This document shows, piece by piece, positions 11,164 through 21,062 of a DNA stretch of 64,000 bases. The position numbers were made by a program, and so were the translations under genes. The notes under the pieces were generated by a model. It worked only from the letters and a program-made list of their open reading frames with translations. It was not told where the DNA came from and made no database searches. The DNA lies in contig JAULSN010000008.1 of the NCBI GenBank assembly GCA_033439765.1, positions 1,736,001 to 1,800,000 on the forward strand, read 5' to 3'. Positions within the stretch are counted from its first letter, which is position 1; each line of letters begins with the position of its first letter. The stretch is from Lasiosphaeria ovina. Lineage: Eukaryota; Ascomycota; Sordariomycetes; Sordariales; Lasiosphaeriaceae.

Positions 11164-11559
11164 ATGGCCGCCACCGGTGCTGTCGTCGAGTCGTGGATGT
11201 ACTTCCTGAAGAAAGACCCCAAGTACGACGTCGAGCGCATCTATGAGCTCAGACGACAGAAGCCGACGGCCGAAGTGCCGCGGACAAACATGCTGCTCGA
11301 GAAGGTCGAGGGCGTCCAGATCCACGATGTCCGCGGCCAGGAGTGCTCTTTCAGCACCACCGGGTTCTTCCTCCTCGACATGGACACTAAACTCGCCGCG
11401 GAGGACTTCAACGAGCGAAACAAGGTCGTGGGAACGTTTCTGCCGCAGCTCGCTGATGCTATCAAGGCCAAGCTCAATGCCAGTCGGGTGCTTCTCTTTA
11501 CCTTTGATCAAGTCTTGTGTGTGTTGTGGAGAGGTTTCTCCTTGCGCCTGTATCAGTAG
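11164..11559 (+). pseudogene. Truncated AsaB/CmcJ-type hydroxylase-methyltransferase relic
   Basis: An open frame of 131 residues from the ATG at 11164. The pattern, an N-terminal segment with a YFLKKDPKYD stretch, then EGVQIHDVRGQECSFSTTGFFLLD and a segment ending ASRVLLFTFDQ, resembles the first 40-50% of the fungal family annotated as AsaB-like hydroxylase/desaturase or CmcJ-like methyltransferase, whose members are usually about 250-300 residues. After FDQ, where the family continues into its conserved catalytic half, the frame degenerates and stops, and nothing in the next 300 bases on this strand resembles the missing part. I infer a 3'-truncated relic; a short functional protein or a missed intron are alternatives. 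Family assignment is from remembered motifs and is moderate. Confidence 0.5.
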
Positions 11560-12038
11560 ACGAAGTGAAGTGAAGTGCTTGGCCTGAGATGAGACGGGAT
11601 GAGATGAGGATATGAAGAAAAGATGAGAGAGCCTCTGGGGCTTCTTCACGCAGATTATATATGCCAATGAACCCTCTGGTCTGCGGCCATAGAGAGAGAG
11701 CCATGTCTGTATTTCCTGCTCCGGTTCCGCTGTTCTCCTTGGTTTCAATAGTAAGTGAGGTTTGATTCCTTTTCGTTTTGGGATATCCCGAACACCGCTA
11801 GTACGCTGCACAATAACACAAGCAGACTAGTTGGCTCGACAAGCACAAGCTGAAACATCTCAACCCGGCCACTTGCACTATTTACGTGTCAATAGTTGAG
11901 TTGAGTCTGCGGGATACGACGTTGCCTGGATAGGAGAGCAACCAAAACGCTCTCTGTGTCGAGTGTTCGAGAGCCCACTCGCTTACTTTTTTTTTGCCTC
12001 TTGACCCAAATTGTTTTCTGTTTAAAGAGTGGTTCTCT

Positions 12039-12324
12039 AATACGTACAATCCAATCCCTGAATGTTTATTAGTGGGGGAGTTTCCAAGATTTGAAAGGCC
12101 TTAATAACTTACGGCCCGCCCTGACGGTTTTTCGTTGAGGGAGGTAGTCGTTATTAAGGTCCCTGTTATAGAGAGAATCTTGGAGGCCTTTCTCTAACCC
12201 AGAAATAACCCAAGGTATCAAAGGCTCTCCTAGTCGGCGTGCTTTGCTCTGGTCTTTACTCTCCCGTCTGTAAGTATCTAGTGTACCACCCTAACAAACA
12301 TTCGGGGATTGGACTGTAAATATT
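12039..12324. mobile_element. MITE-like foldback element, 286 bp
   Basis: Terminal inverted repeats of 34 nt, 12039-12072 and 12291-12324, match at 29 of 34 positions when one is reverse-complemented (shared core CCAATCCC-GAATGTTT-TTAG); four of the five differences are transitions. The directly flanking bases are CTCT on both sides (12035-12038 and 12325-12328), a possible target-site duplication. Inside there is a second stem: CCTTAATAAC at 12099-12108 with GTTATTAAGG at 12150-12159, and CCAAGATT at 12084-12091 with AATCTTGG at 12176-12183. No open reading frame. This is what a non-autonomous DNA transposon would look like; the superfamily is not determined. Confidence 0.7.
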
Positions 12325-12767
12325 CTCTATTTGCATCTAATTTAAGTCGCCCCTTAAAGTGAATCAGAGACACTTGGTTAATTACCGTCACTAGAGAAAC
12401 AAACTGAAAACGGCACGTCTGAAGAAAAGATGAGAAACTTTACAATAATTAACCCCAAAAAAACCCCCCGAAGAGTGTCAAGGCAGCAAGTAGCCCTTCC
12501 TGTAATTACATATAGCACAGATGTCGACCTCCACTTCCATTTACGGAGACTCATGTTTGGATCTGTCCCGATGCGCCGCCATATTCCATGCTCCTACTTC
12601 CGCGACAATCGAGCACACAATTTCTATACACGAACCTACAGAATAGTATGATAAAGTTAAAAGCTACTACTAATAGGTAGTACATGAAGTTTGTTTGCTA
12701 CCCTACATTCCTAACCTAACCAGACGCCTTGCCAAAAAGACACCCACCCAAATAAACCCGCGCCAGA

Positions 12768-12791
12768 CCCAAACCCAAACCCAAACCCAAA
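12768..12791. repeat. (CCCAAA)4 microsatellite
   Basis: Four copies of CCCAAA followed by AACA repeats. It differs from the fungal telomere unit TTAGGG/CCCTAA, so it is simple-sequence DNA and not a telomeric tract. Confidence 0.85.
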
Positions 12792-13172
12792 ACAAAACAA
12801 AACCATGTAATGCAGTGCAGTGGCTATTGTAGTTGCCGCCTATGCCAATGCGTAATGCGTGTCCGAAGCAAGAAAAAGAGTGGCGGCGGACGTGATTGTG
12901 GTTGGCTGGGGGTATGTAAGGTATTCACACCATCCAAACCCCAGACTGCCTCGTCTCAAACAAAAAAAGCACAAAGGGGTGGCTAGAATTCTCTTTTAGG
13001 TCTATATCCCATCACAACATGACTTTTATATCATTCATTCAGTCGTTCATTCGTCCAAGTGCAGCCGGCGGGCAAAACTGCCCGCTGTGCCGGCAGCTAC
13101 ATCGGGAGGAATAGGGGGCGAAGGCGGCGCCGGCCTCGCGTTCCGCAGCGAGGCATCTATCCGGTAATTTCC

Positions 13173-14224
13173 CTAAAAGTTATTCGGGACGCCTCGCGCA
13201 GGGGAGGTGGTGGCGGCCGCGGCGCCGTAGTGGTGGTGGTGATGGGTCGGTGTTGAGTTGGTCGAGGTAGTCAGGTTGCGGTCGCTGGCCGAGAAGCCCT
13301 CCTCCATGTCCACGTCCTGCTGCTGCTGATGCGGGCTTTGCTGTCGGCGGTTGGCATCGTACCGGGACTTGGCGGCGGCCGAGGTGCGGTAGCCGCCGTG
13401 CGTGGCGCCGTTCTTTGTGTGGACGGCCGGATACAGGTCGACGTAGAAGGAGAAGACGTAGAAGGAGAAGATGAAGGCGATGATCCACTCGAATACGGCG
13501 CCGGGGTTGTAGTTGCCGGTAAAGGTGCAGGCAACAAAGGCGATGGCCAGCAGGATCTCGATCACAACGAAGGAGAGCTTGATCCAGAACGAGATGCGCA
13601 GGACGCGGTGCTCGCGGTAGCCTTTGGTGTCAAGTTAGCACGACACGCATGGTACGGCCCCGGAAAGAAAGTGAAATGGGTTGGCTGTGAACGTACGAAT
13701 ACCCAAGCGTTGGTATTCCCAGCAGATGAAGATGGCAGACAGCACGTAGCCTGCGATGAAAAGGAGCAGAAAGACATCGTGGAGGCGCGGGTATCTCAGC
13801 GTGTCGAAGATGGACAGCAGGACCAGGCCGGCAGTGCCGACGATGGCGAAGACGATGGTCAGACCCGAGAGCACCTTCTCGCCGGTGGTCGTGTTGGGCA
13901 CCAGCCTGCCCTTGTGCCGCAGCCAGCGGTCTGCGCCAAACGAGATGTCGAGAAACAAAGTCGTGAGGACACAGCCGGTAATGAAGAGCGGCTTGAGGCG
14001 TGACGCGCCGACGTCGCTGATGTAGGCGATGCTCTGCGAGTCGGCCTCGGACGCGTAGTGGATTTTGTGGTCGTCAACAACCCAGAACAGCAGCAGCCCC
14101 AGCAGGGTGCCCAGCCATATGACGCCGGCGAGGATGGGGAAAACCTAGGGTTTGTTTGTTTAGTATTGGTATTTGTATCTCGGAACAAAACAGAGAGACA
14201 AACCCAATATGAGATGCGCATCAT
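13173..14224 (-). CDS. Sfk1/Frag1/DRAM-family membrane protein
   Basis: Three exons on the minus strand: 14224-14204, 14144-13703 and 13621-13173, giving 303 residues. Introns of 59 nt (GTTTGT...CCTAG) and 81 nt (GTATTC...CAAAG). The first exon codes only MMRISYW; joined to VFPILAGVIWLGTLLGLLLFW it gives the typical start of fungal Sfk1-like proteins. Hydrophobic segments follow at LFITGCVLTTLF, VLSGLTIVFAIVGTAGLVLLSIFD, DVFLLLFIAGYVLSAIFICW, SFVVIEILLAIAFVACTF and VFEWIIAFIFSFYVFSFYVDL, i.e. about six transmembrane helices. Yeast Sfk1 acts at the plasma membrane in phosphoinositide (Stt4) signalling and lipid asymmetry; the same role here is inferred. The C-terminal about 75 residues are a polar Gln/Ser/His-rich tail. 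Divergent from KIN28. Confidence 0.85.
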
Positions 14225-15244
14225 TTTCTCGATTCTTGTTGTCCTCTCGATGTGAACCTGCCCTTTTCTCAATTGACCTTTTTTTTTCCTCTTCTTTTTT
14301 CCCCCTTCCCTTTTGTTGACGTGCGCGCCGCGTGAAACAGCACACCAATCTGAGGGAGGGAACAAAACAAGAGCAGGCGGCCTTGGCACGAGAGGATGCA
14401 AGTCTAAACTCTACAAGTGAACCTGCAGCCGGTTGGGACGAACGGGAGGGCGAAGGGAGGCGGGAGGGACCACAGATGTTGGGACGGAAATGGTGCGCCT
14501 GTGGTGGTACTTGTGGTGGTTAGCGGTGCCAGCAATCTCGGGCGGCTCTACAAGCGTGGTGGTGTCACTGTGATTCAAAAGACGCTAGCACAACTTGAAG
14601 GCAATCAAAAGTGCAAAGACATCGAGGAAAGACGACAGAGAAAAGAAGCGAGCGAGGAGACACCTCAACTATCTGTCTGGTGCCGCGTGGCACTAACAGG
14701 TCCTAATAAGGCGGAAAGAGAAAGCTGCCGGCCGTTAGGGGTTCGGAAAGCCGGGCCCCCCGACGGGACGTGATACGGTGACCTTACTGATGATGTTTGC
14801 GACTCTCTGCTGCGGGATGTGTCAGGACTCCGATCCAATTGCAAGACCAAGCTTTTGCGTGTCCAGTGACGTCAGACTTGTGGCGCGCGGTGCCGCTGGG
14901 TGCGTACGCTGTGGGGGCATTTGGGCCAGTGGGGTGTCCGCGGCGGCGTGGATGGGCCTCGACTCTCGGGCTTAGTGCAAATCATAAACGGAAATCCCTG
15001 CATCTCTTAGCGGGGTTTTGTGCCATTGAAGACCCCTGGCGCTGAGGTGCCAAATCAAATCGATCAACCAATTCATCCCGTCAAGGCATTTCTTTTTTCC
15101 ATTCTTGCAAAGAGGCACCCCCCCACTGGTGGCAGCACACCCACCAAACCGCGCTAGTGTTTCCGACTTTCTGCAGGGCTGAGAACAGCAAACCTCGCGC
15201 CGTCGCCCTCGTCGTTCCTGTCAGACAGTAGTCATCGACACGCC
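14225..15244. promoter_or_regulatory. Divergent promoter region SFK1-like/KIN28
   Basis: 1.02 kb between the two start codons, pyrimidine/purine-rich near the SFK1-like start and with CCAAT near 14833. It contains the palindrome TGACGTCA (14867-14874). Confidence 0.5.
14867..14874. promoter_or_regulatory. CRE-type palindrome TGACGTCA
   Basis: A full 8-bp site of the kind bound by fungal ATF/CREB bZIP proteins (Atf1/AtfA, Acr1). It lies about 370 bp upstream of the KIN28 ATG and 640 bp from the SFK1-like ATG. An 8-mer occurs by chance about once per 65 kb, so function is only a suggestion. Confidence 0.4.
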
Positions 15245-16384
15245 ATGGCCGGAACCGCAAATGGTGGCGGAGGAGGAGGCATACCCCGCGATGGACTGCC
15301 CATGACGATGGACCTGGTGGAGCAGATGAACGAGCAGGAGAAGCGCAAGTACGTCAAGGGCAAGAAGCTTGGCGAGGGCACATACGCCAACGTCTACCTG
15401 GGCCACGCGCGGCACGACGCCGGCGTGCTGGTCGCCATCAAGAAGATCAAGGTCCAGAAGGAGTACAAGGACGGCCTGGCGCCCGACGCCGTGCGCGAGC
15501 TCAAGCACCTGCAGGAGCTGCTCGGCCATCCCAACATCATCAGCCTGTTGTCTGTCTTCAGCAGCAAGGACCAGAACCTCAACCTCGTGCTCGAGTACCT
15601 GCCCCTGGGCGACCTCGAGATGCTGATCCGCGACGTCGACCGCGTGCGCTACGGCACCGCCGACATCAAGGCCTGGATGGGCATGCTGACGCGCGCCGTG
15701 TGGTTCTGCCACGACAACTTCGTGCTGCACCGCGATATCAAGCCTAACAACTTGCTTATCGCCGCCAACGGCGAGGTTAAGCTGGCCGATTTCGGTCTGG
15801 CCCGCAGCTTCGCCGACCCCGGTACGCGCATGACAGCTAACGTCATCACGCGCTGGTACCGGCCGCCCGAGCTGCTGTTCGGCGCGCGCCACTACTCGGG
15901 CGCCGTCGATATCTGGTCCGTCGGCCTCGTCTTCGCCGAGCTCGTGCTGCGCGCCCCCTTCCTTCCCGGCAACACCGAGGTCGACCAGATCAACCTCATC
16001 TGTCGCCAGATCGGCACCCCCACCGAGGACAACTGGCCCGGCGTGACCCAGCTTAAGGAGTACACCGTCCCCAGCGAGGTCGTGCCCGTCTGGGGCAAGG
16101 ACGCCTACATGTCGCGCTTCGGCGGCGCCGGCTCCGACGGCGTCGACCTGCTCGTCCGCACCCTCGCCCTCGACCCCAAGAACCGCATCACGGCCCGCGA
16201 GATGCTCGAGCACAGGTGGTGGCGCACAGACCCGCGCCCCACCCGCAACGAGGACCTGCCGCGCAAGTCGGCCGGCGGAGAGGAGAAGGCTGCCGTCGAC
16301 CTCAGCCGCCGGAACGGCATCGTTGACGACGGCGCCCGCGGTACAAAGGTGGCGCGGAAGCTGGATTTTGGCGCTGCGAAATAG
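15245..16384 (+). CDS. KIN28: CDK7/Kin28-type cyclin-dependent kinase
   Basis: Intronless, 379 residues. Catalytic subunit of the TFIIH kinase module, phosphorylating the RNA polymerase II C-terminal domain. Kinase features in order: glycine loop LGEGTYANVYLG (residues 42-53), VAIKK with catalytic Lys66, the C-helix segment PDAVRELKHLQELLGHPNII (where CDK7 proteins carry NxTALRE), HRDIKPNN (162-169), DFGLA (182-186), an activation loop with Thr197 aligned to the CDK7 activating threonine, and TRWYRPPELLFG, the CDK7/Kin28 signature. The C-terminal tail after about residue 320 is polar and ends KVARKLDFGAAK. The VRE variant of the helix and PPELLFG in place of APELLFG are minor departures. Start is at the first ATG, giving an about 35-residue Gly-rich leader. 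Confidence 0.93.
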   Translation: MAGTANGGGGGGIPRDGLPMTMDLVEQMNEQEKRKYVKGKKLGEGTYANVYLGHARHDAGVLVAIKKIKVQKEYKDGLAPDAVRELKHLQELLGHPNIISLLSVFSSKDQNLNLVLEYLPLGDLEMLIRDVDRVRYGTADIKAWMGMLTRAVWFCHDNFVLHRDIKPNNLLIAANGEVKLADFGLARSFADPGTRMTANVITRWYRPPELLFGARHYSGAVDIWSVGLVFAELVLRAPFLPGNTEVDQINLICRQIGTPTEDNWPGVTQLKEYTVPSEVVPVWGKDAYMSRFGGAGSDGVDLLVRTLALDPKNRITAREMLEHRWWRTDPRPTRNEDLPRKSAGGEEKAAVDLSRRNGIVDDGARGTKVARKLDFGAAK

Positions 16385-17283
16385 ACAGACCCTTTTTTTT
16401 TTCTTCTGCCTCTTCATCAAGCGGTAGGCGGAGTTCATGTTTTTTTCTTAACAACAAGGTATATCAGGTAGGTACAAGCCGACGGACGGCATTTGCATCC
16501 GAAGGCAGTGTGTTTCTCATTCTTATCTCTGCATTGAACTGGCGTTGGGGACTGGATGGGAGGCCGGCGGGATATCCACGGAAAATATGTACTTTGCTCG
16601 GAGGGAGGGGTTTAAAATAAAGAATAATACCCAGCATAAGCCATTGGTCGTACACACAGCTCGTATATAATCCAATCCATGAATGTGTATGAACGCGAGT
16701 ACTTGAAGAATAGGGGGGTCTGTAGGCGAAAGTACCCGCCTTGAAATTTTCAACGTTGAGGGCTCTGATGGCTAAGGTGCCTACCTAATAGACAACAATC
16801 GTTATTTTGCGACTCATTTTTCCCCCGTCAGTCCTTCTTTCTGTCAACGCCCATCCGCCATCACAAGATCATGAGAATTCCCCTCATATCAGATTGCACC
16901 AGAACCGCCTCACATCCCCTCGCATCACCTTACATAGAGGTGCGTGTATATCCGTATATAGACCAACCCTCATTTATCTATTTTTGTATTTAATTATCTA
17001 TGAATTTGGGAAACATGGGATGAGAAAAAAGGGTTAACAAAGAAACGGGAAAGAAAACCAGATGATTTCCATATTTCCGTCCGTCCCTAATTGTGAAAAA
17101 GAAAATATAAAAAAAGAACAACAACACCTTGGTCATAAGTTGCTCACCATCATCAGCCACATCAACTACATTTAAGTTTTCCATCACCTTTTGTCTCCCA
17201 TCTCGTATCTTCTGTGTGTGTAGGTAACTAGTCAAGTAGAACCCAGCCCAGCCAGCCAGCCCTTCTCATCTTCCTTTTAACGC
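16385..17283. other. Convergent intergenic region KIN28/RCY1
   Basis: About 900 bp between two stop codons, AT-richer than the genes. No coding signal; expected to hold the two 3' ends. Confidence 0.6.
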
Positions 17284-20200
17284 TCACATAACCACGCACT
17301 CGCGGCCGTACATGGCGCGCTCGACATCCTTGCGGACCTGGTACCAGTCGGAGCGGCGCTCGGCGTACTCGTAGACCTCCTCGGCGCGGAAGATGCCGCC
17401 GAAGCGGTCGCCGTCGGCGATGATGGTGGCCATCTCCTTTGCGTGGCGGGCGTCGATGAGGTAGATCTGGGAGAGCTCGCGGAGGGCGCGGAAGTAGGCG
17501 AGCAGGTCGTTGTTCTTGAGCGTGCGGATGTACTCAAAGTGCAGGTTCATGTCGGCGATGAGCTTGATGGCGCCCTCGGTGCTGATGCGCTGGCGCTTGA
17601 GGTGCTTGCACACGGCGCCGAACAGCCGCAGACCCACCTCGCCGTTGAACACGTCCAGCATCGACTTGTCGGTGCTGCCGACGAGCATGTTGGTGTGCGA
17701 CGCCACCAGGTCGCGCACGCGCTGCGCCGTCGCCGTGGGCCCAATATCGAAGTCTGCGGCCCCTCCCCCAAACGACGACTGCAGACGTGGCGTCGCCGCC
17801 TTGCCTTCTTTTTCCGTAGCTGTCGCGCCGCCGCCTGCCGCTGACGGCTCTGAGGAAGCGCCCGGGTTATAGTCCGTCGGCAGCTGGGTCGTGGCGCAAA
17901 TATACTCGACCTCGTCCATGAGCACGTCGATGCCCTTGTTAAGGCCAGCGGCAACGCTCTCGTCGAGCATTTGCTCAAACTTCTTCTTGGCCAGGCCGGC
18001 CGGGTCCAGAAAGTCATTGCGGTCTGCGATCTTGGGCCCGGCTAGCTGCTGCTCGTAGAAAACATCAATCATCTGCGAGATCAGGTCGCCGACGTTGACA
18101 AGCTCTATAAAGGTTACGAGGGGGGCCACGCCGCCCTTGTCGTGCTGGCTGACCTCGCGCGGGTTGTACTGCGAGAGGTGGGTCACGGCCTTGTCGAAGC
18201 CGGGTTTGACGTGGCGGCCGCCCAAGATGCGCAGCAGTGTTACGAAGATGGCCTCGCACTGCTCGCGTGCCTCGCCGCCCGCCTGCCCGCCAAGCTGGAT
18301 AAAGACGGCGACGCGCCCGAGACTCGCCTTGGCGCTGTGCACGAGGCTCAGCGCCACCTCGATGCTGAAAAGCGACTTGATGCCCTCCAGCCTCGATGTC
18401 ATTAGTGCTGCCTTTGCTGCCAGCTCGTCTGTCGGGGCCTTGCCGCCGGGTAGGGGACTGCTACTCCGGTCGACAGTTCCGGTCGATGCTAAAGACGAGG
18501 GACCAGGAGAATGTGGGCGCGACGGTTGGGGACTTGCGGCCACCCCATTCGTGACTGTCGATGGCTTGGAGCTTGCAAACGGAGATCCCATCGGCAGCCC
18601 CGGGAGGCTGAGGCTAGTCGGCAGAACCGAGATAGGCATCATGACGACCTTTTTGAACGACGTCAAAAAGTCCTTCTTGTCCGCCTGACGGTTGTTGAAG
18701 CTTGCCATGTAAAACGACTCGACGCTGGTATCCTGCGCTGAGAGTTTCTCCTCCCACTCACCCACTTCGTGCTCGGCCTCCTTGGTAAAATAGTCTAGCT
18801 CGTCCTGCAGGTACAGATCGAGATGCGGCTCAAACAGCTTTAGTGCAAACTCCTTGGCCGCCTGTTTCTGTGGCGCGTTCGTATCTTTGGGAGGTGTTAG
18901 GGCCCTGAAGAACTGCAGGGTCTGCTCGAAGAGACCCGACACGGCCTTCAGGTAAGAGGGGATGCTCCGTTCGTGCGTCTCGTCGAACAGGGGCGTCGTG
19001 TACTCGGCAACAATGTCTTCCCTGACCTTCTCTACAAAGGCCGAAAAGACGGGGCCTGGGCTGGGGAATATGCGCTCGATGATGGCAGCCTGCGCGTTGA
19101 CCTTGACGGCCAAGACATCGAAGAAGCGCCGCGACGGCTCAAGGCTGATGGCGTCGGCCGGTGCGAGATTAACGCAGTCCATGGGGTTCGCCAACACGTC
19201 GCGGTCTGTGAATATTGGGTGCTTGTGGATGAAGAGCTCCACGCCGGCGTTGCCGCCATTTAATATGTCGAGGACGTGGGCATATTTGCGCATGCGGCCG
19301 TCCACATCCCAGAACTCGTAGCCCTGCTCAAACTCGCGCAGAACAGCGCTCTCGAAGATGGTTATCATGGTGCCTAGCTTCTCCTCGCGCTGCGTGCAGC
19401 CCTGGGACCAGTCGCTCTTGGCGAAGAGGCGTAAGTTCGCCAGCATGCGCGCCTGGCTCTCGGGGTCGCGGAAGACCTGGAATACAATGGGATCTGTGTG
19501 CGTTCGCGCCTTTGCCAGGTCAAAGTAGAAGGGACCGAGAGCGCCGTAGATCTTGCCATATTCCTCCCGGGCGTGTCCCCTCACGCTCTTGACGTTCTTG
19601 ATGACCTGTAGCAGGGCCTCGAGGTCTTTCGACGGGTCATTCTGTGACGACACTGGGGCCTGCACTGGAAGCTTTGGTGGCGTGGCAGCCTGTCCGCCGC
19701 TGACCTGGAGAGTTTCAAACCCGTCCCGAACCTGGGACATTTGCCGCTGTCGCCGCTGCTGTAGCTGCTTCTGCCGCTCCTCTTCGACAGACGCATCGAA
19801 CAGGGTGGTACTCGCTGGCGGCGGCAACGCCCCTGCCACAGCTGTAGGACCAGTCCCTGTCGCCCCGGGAGCGAGAGTGGTAGCTGTCGCGGCAGCAGCA
19901 TGTGCGGCCAGCTCGTGTCGGCGTTTCATAGCGTCGTCGAAGCGCCTGCGAGCTTCGGCCTCGTCCCAGCAGCCCATGTTCCGGAGGCGGGCAACCCACC
20001 GGGTGTCGTCGTACACCATCTCGCGCATGCGGCGAGAGGCGCGGGCGAAGCGCATGAGGTCGGGGACGGGGAGGTAGTCGAGGATGGCGACGAGGATTTC
20101 TGGAGGTAGCAGCGACGACGTGTGTTTAGCATGCTGCATTCTGTTCATTCATTGATTCTATTTCGGGCCTGACGGTAGACAAAACAAACATCAACATACC

Positions 20201-20308
20201 GGCGGGCAGCACCGGCTTGGACTCAATCATGTCGGTGGCCTGCAGCGTTTGGAGGATGCTGGGTTGAGGCGCCTGTCGCGCCGTCGGCGCCCTCCTCAGG
20301 TTTGACAT
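17284..20308 (-). CDS. RCY1: Recyclin-1, F-box and Sec10-like endocytic recycling protein
   Basis: Two exons on the minus strand: 20308-20200 and 20099-17284, giving 974 residues. The 100-nt intron (GTATGT...CTACCTCCAG) is chosen because it creates VLPAEILVAILDYLPVPDLMRFARASRRM, an intact F-box right at the junction. Yeast Rcy1 is an F-box protein that recycles cargo such as the v-SNARE Snc1 from endosomes. The long remainder resembles the exocyst Sec10 fold. The protein ends ECVVM, so the last four residues, CVVM, form a CaaX prenylation box, as in yeast Rcy1 where farnesylation anchors the protein. A frame starting with an ATG inside the intron (20148) is open but would lose the first half of the F-box. 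Confidence 0.93.
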
Positions 20309-21062
20309 GATGGCTGGGCTCGCGGCTGGGCTTGCAACGATGCGAGCTGCCTGGTCATGGTAGGATATATTATATACCACCACGTCTCGGGACGACTGAC
20401 TGCAAGGGCCGCAGTTGACGTCGAGGAAGGTGGAAGGCTGAAGCGGTCTGAGCCGACGACGAGAGCGGAGGAGCCCAAGCTTCCCACTTAGTGGAGGTGG
20501 AGCGGAGGAGCTGAGTGAGGCGGGAGCTTGCTTACGGGCACGATCCATGTATGGTATTTCCCCGCCGTAATTGGGGAAGATTACACAGGATCCCGTATGA
20601 GTTTAAGCTGCCTGCACTGCGGGATGCATACGGATAAGCCAGCCAATTAAGCTCACCACCTTACCTAGAATGCATTTCTGTACACGTGTAGTAAGGCACT
20701 TACAGGGCACCCATGGCGAGGTCCTGAGTAAAAATTCCAATCAACACCCGCTGCGGCTACAGTCAAGCTACCAGGTGCCTATAAAAGAGCCTAACCGGCA
20801 CTAGCTGGCATAAATACCCCTATCTAGTGTTTGTAATAGAGACCAAACCTATTGCCATCCGAGTTCACTTCCGAACGCCAATATCGTGGAATGTCACTCG
20901 CTCGCCTGTCAGTAGTCGTAATGTTCGTAAAGTCTCATTCAGAGACATGTCGAGGCCGCCGTAGCATCGTTGTCAGACACCCATGTCGTCTGTCCTTGGC
21001 AGCACTTAAATGCCACCGTTCGTCTCCTCCATTGCGTCCATTGCGTTCCGTCCCGCTCATCC
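20309..21062. other. Intergenic region upstream of RCY1, downstream of the Irc20-like gene
   Basis: About 750 bp without coding signal: RCY1 promoter and the 3' end of the SNF2/RING gene. Confidence 0.6.

Larger units (their letters stand above)
11560..13172. other. Gene-poor 1.6 kb, locally AT-rich, with a foldback element
   Basis: No coding signal. Composition becomes AT-richer than the flanking genes from about 11990 to 12800. It contains the foldback element at 12039-12324 and a (CCCAAA)4 run at 12768-12791. Confidence 0.65.

Noticed and set aside
12768..12791. Possible interstitial telomere
   Set aside because: The unit is CCCAAA and not CCCTAA.
15221..16438. 405-codon frame antisense to KIN28
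   Set aside because: Same shadow effect; no domain, while the sense strand is an unmistakable CDK7-type kinase.
20126..20548. Upstream ATG at 20548 (MDRARKQAP) as the RCY1 start
   Set aside because: In-frame stops or poor context are not the issue, but the family-like start MSNLRRAPT at 20308 joins directly to the F-box, and the upstream frame is Ser/Arg/Leu-rich filler.
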